Assembly (NCBI GenBank): GCA_030803735.1
Contig: JAURUC010000001.1
Span: 1,187,501 to 1,251,500 of the forward strand
Reading direction: 5' to 3'
Origin: Actinopolyspora lacussalsi
Lineage (GTDB): Bacteria > Actinomycetota > Actinomycetes > Mycobacteriales > Pseudonocardiaceae
Length of the DNA: 64,000 nucleotides
Shown: positions 62,729 to 64,000 of the stretch, in pieces
Layout: every line of letters starts with the position of its first letter
How positions within the stretch are numbered: the stretch's first letter is position 1
Program-made: the position numbers and the translations under genes
The notes under the pieces: generated by a model
Seen by the model: the letters and a program-made list of their open reading frames with translations, nothing else
Told to the model about the DNA's origin: nothing
Database searches by the model: none

Positions 62729-63079
62729 CTACAACAGCACGGTGTAAACCATCCCTACCGCTCCGACCAGTACGGCCAGCAGCGCGACGCCCGCGGGCAG
62801 CGCACCGTCCGCCAGCGGTTGCCGATGCTGCGGCAGGGCGCTGTCGGCACGGTAGCGGCGCACCGCCAACACTCCCACCAGCACCGCGACCGGCAGCAGC
62901 GCCAGCACGCAGCCGAGCGCGACCAGCGGCCTGGTGTGGGCGATGAGCCTGGTCAGCACCAGTGAACCGACCGCGAAGGACAGTCCGGTGCGCAACCAGG
63001 CCAACGTGGTGCGTTCGATCTGCAACCCCGGATCGACCGGGGCGCGGGCTCGCTCGTCACCCGTGTGGTGGTCGGGCAC
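62729..63079 (-). CDS. DUF202-family membrane protein
   Basis: 116 residues, three hydrophobic helices and the DUF202 start DPGLQIERTTLAWLRTGLSF. DUF202 (YidH-like) proteins are of unknown function. Starts 2 nt after the stop of the next DUF202 gene, so the two form a tight operon and probably a heteromer. Confidence 0.9.
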   Translation of the reverse strand: MPDHHTGDERARAPVDPGLQIERTTLAWLRTGLSFAVGSLVLTRLIAHTRPLVALGCVLALLPVAVLVGVLAVRRYRADSALPQHRQPLADGALPAGVALLAVLVGAVGMVYTVLL

Positions 63080-63080
63080 G

Positions 63081-63473
63081 TCAGATCCCCACGATCACGA
63101 GCAGTACGGCGATCCCCACTCCCACGGCGGCGAGGCCGTAGCCGAGCACGGCCCCCATCCTGGGCGCGGGCAACGGTCTGCCGGTGCGCAGCGCCCGCTC
63201 GGTGGCAGCCCACCTGGTGAACGAGGCGGCGCTGACGAGCACCCCGCCCGCCAACAACAGCAGTGCCAGCCAGGTGACCAGTGGATTCTGGGACGACGAG
63301 GTGGCGGCGTTGACCGTCTCGATACCGACGCCGGCGGCCATCAGCGCCATCGCGGTGCGCAGCCACGCCAGAAAGGTCCGTTCGTTGGCGAGTGAGAACC
63401 GGGCGTCCGGCTCGTCCCCCTCGCCGTACACCCGGCTCGGCCAGCGCCTGGTTCCGTGGCTGGGCACTGACAT
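63081..63473 (-). CDS. Second DUF202/YidH-family membrane protein
   Basis: 130 residues from ATG. DUF202 motif DEPDARFSLANERTFLAWLRTAMALMAAGVG (in parts, residues 20-50) and three helices. The ANERTFLAWLRT pattern is the family signature. Partner of the downstream DUF202 gene. Confidence 0.88.
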   Translation of the reverse strand: MSVPSHGTRRWPSRVYGEGDEPDARFSLANERTFLAWLRTAMALMAAGVGIETVNAATSSSQNPLVTWLALLLLAGGVLVSAASFTRWAATERALRTGRPLPAPRMGAVLGYGLAAVGVGIAVLLVIVGI

Positions 63474-63612
63474 GGCGCGTTCACTGCCACCTTTCGGACA
63501 ATCGGCTCCCGTCACCCACAGCACACCACAGGGTGAGGCTCCGCTGCCCACTCGGGTGCCGCGGGGCGGTTGCGAGGTCGGGCTTTCCGCTGGCGAATCC
63601 GCCGTCGGGTAA

Positions 63613-64000
63613 TCACAGCTCGATACCGGTCGGGTGCTGGCGGGCCGCGCGTTCCAGAGCCCGCATCGCGTCGCCCCCTTCCACGACGGCCTCGGACTCG
63701 GCGACGGCCCAACCGTAGATCCCGCGTGCCATCGTGGAACCGGCCTCGCGTTCCAGTTCCCGGAAGACCCGCATCCGCTGTCGATGGATCGCCGGGTCGT
63801 GGGGCGCAGCGTCACCCGCGAGCTGGGCCAGGTGGGCGGCCAACCGGGGTTGTTCGGCCGCGCCGAGTTCGCGGGCCCGCGTGACGAGCCGTTCGGCTCC
63901 ACCCGCCAGGGCGGCCAGTTCTGCGGCGAGCTCGGGACGCGGGGCAGGTTTGAGCCGGGACGGATCACCGTCCCACCAGCCGCCGTAGCGCTGCCAGAGA
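63613..64000 (-). CDS. Alkyl-sulfatase/MBL-fold hydrolase, C-terminal part only
   Basis: About 128 codons are present; the gene enters from the right edge. The sequence has LWQRYGGWWDGDPSRLKPA and RELGAAEQPRLAAHLAQLAGDAAP, the dimerisation-domain pattern of SDS-type alkyl sulfatases, and RVFRELEREAGSTMARGIYGWAVAE. The N-terminal zinc domain lies outside the window. Related enzymes desulfate alkyl sulfates or hydrolyse other MBL substrates. Confidence 0.82.
   Translation of the reverse strand, partial: LWQRYGGWWDGDPSRLKPAPRPELAAELAALAGGAERLVTRARELGAAEQPRLAAHLAQLAGDAAPHDPAIHRQRMRVFRELEREAGSTMARGIYGWAVAESEAVVEGGDAMRALERAARQHPTGIEL

Noticed and set aside
1..64000. tRNA, rRNA or tmRNA genes
   Set aside because: No cloverleaf arm pairs or TYC-loop sequences were noticed by eye. 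A covariance-model scan would be decisive.

Overview
The window reads as high-G+C actinomycete chromosome, very probably a Pseudonocardiales- or Actinopolyspora-like organism. The evidence is a complete actinobacterial conservon operon (35.0-31.2 kb), many GTG/TTG starts, a mycobacterial-type MTHFR-like protein, CsoR-type copper control, a secreted AroQ-gamma chorismate mutase and actinobacterial DUF families. A BCCT osmolyte transporter and acidic secreted or exposed proteins fit a salt-tolerant lifestyle, but that is inference. No rRNA, tRNA, CRISPR array, prophage or intact insertion sequence was seen.

Layout. 0-13.6 kb is housekeeping and transport: an edge-truncated FAD oxidoreductase, formate/nitrite channel, MTHFR-like protein, TauE/SafE exporter, macrodomain, secreted chorismate mutase, SulP transporter, a P450, a metallo-beta-lactamase-fold hydrolase, and a cold-shock gene behind a structured leader. 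13.9-16.1 kb is a translationally coupled D-3-phosphoglycerate-dehydrogenase-like/DUF1015 pair. 16.5-21.6 kb holds a CBS protein, a ferritin-like/VIT1 iron exporter (MbfA-like), a MetE-like zinc methyltransferase, a degenerate IS630-type transposase and a Tat-exported intradiol dioxygenase. 21.7-27.8 kb is a LytS/LytR two-component system followed by two sodium:solute symporters, each with a small membrane partner; this looks like a carboxylate sensing and uptake unit. 28-30 kb is a membrane GGDEF cyclase, followed by an exported cyclase-family protein. 31.2-36.3 kb is the conservon (CvnA-D) ending in two P450s. 37.5-45.6 kb has the BCCT transporter, a secreted GH43 arabinanase, a GntR regulator divergent from adenosine deaminase with matching operators, and a copper P-type ATPase with CsoR. 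45.7-49.4 kb has a TetR regulator, a site-2 protease and a subtilisin with a small downstream companion resembling a propeptide inhibitor.

49.8-56.4 kb is the most unusual stretch. Five co-oriented genes with visibly lower G+C encode, in transcription order, an arylamine-N-acetyltransferase-like enzyme, a DUF6875-tryptophan-2,3-dioxygenase-like fusion whose distal histidine is replaced by glycine, a class III aminotransferase/aminomutase, an amidase and a class I/II aminotransferase. Tandem 11-bp repeats, spaced like SARP-activator sites, lie upstream. This looks like a small, probably horizontally acquired, tryptophan-derived metabolite cluster of unknown product.

57-64 kb returns to ordinary genes: a conserved small protein, an MBL hydrolase, a DUF2236 oxygenase, a photolyase divergent from a FAD oxidoreductase, paired DUF202 membrane proteins and the end of an alkyl-sulfatase-like hydrolase cut by the right edge.
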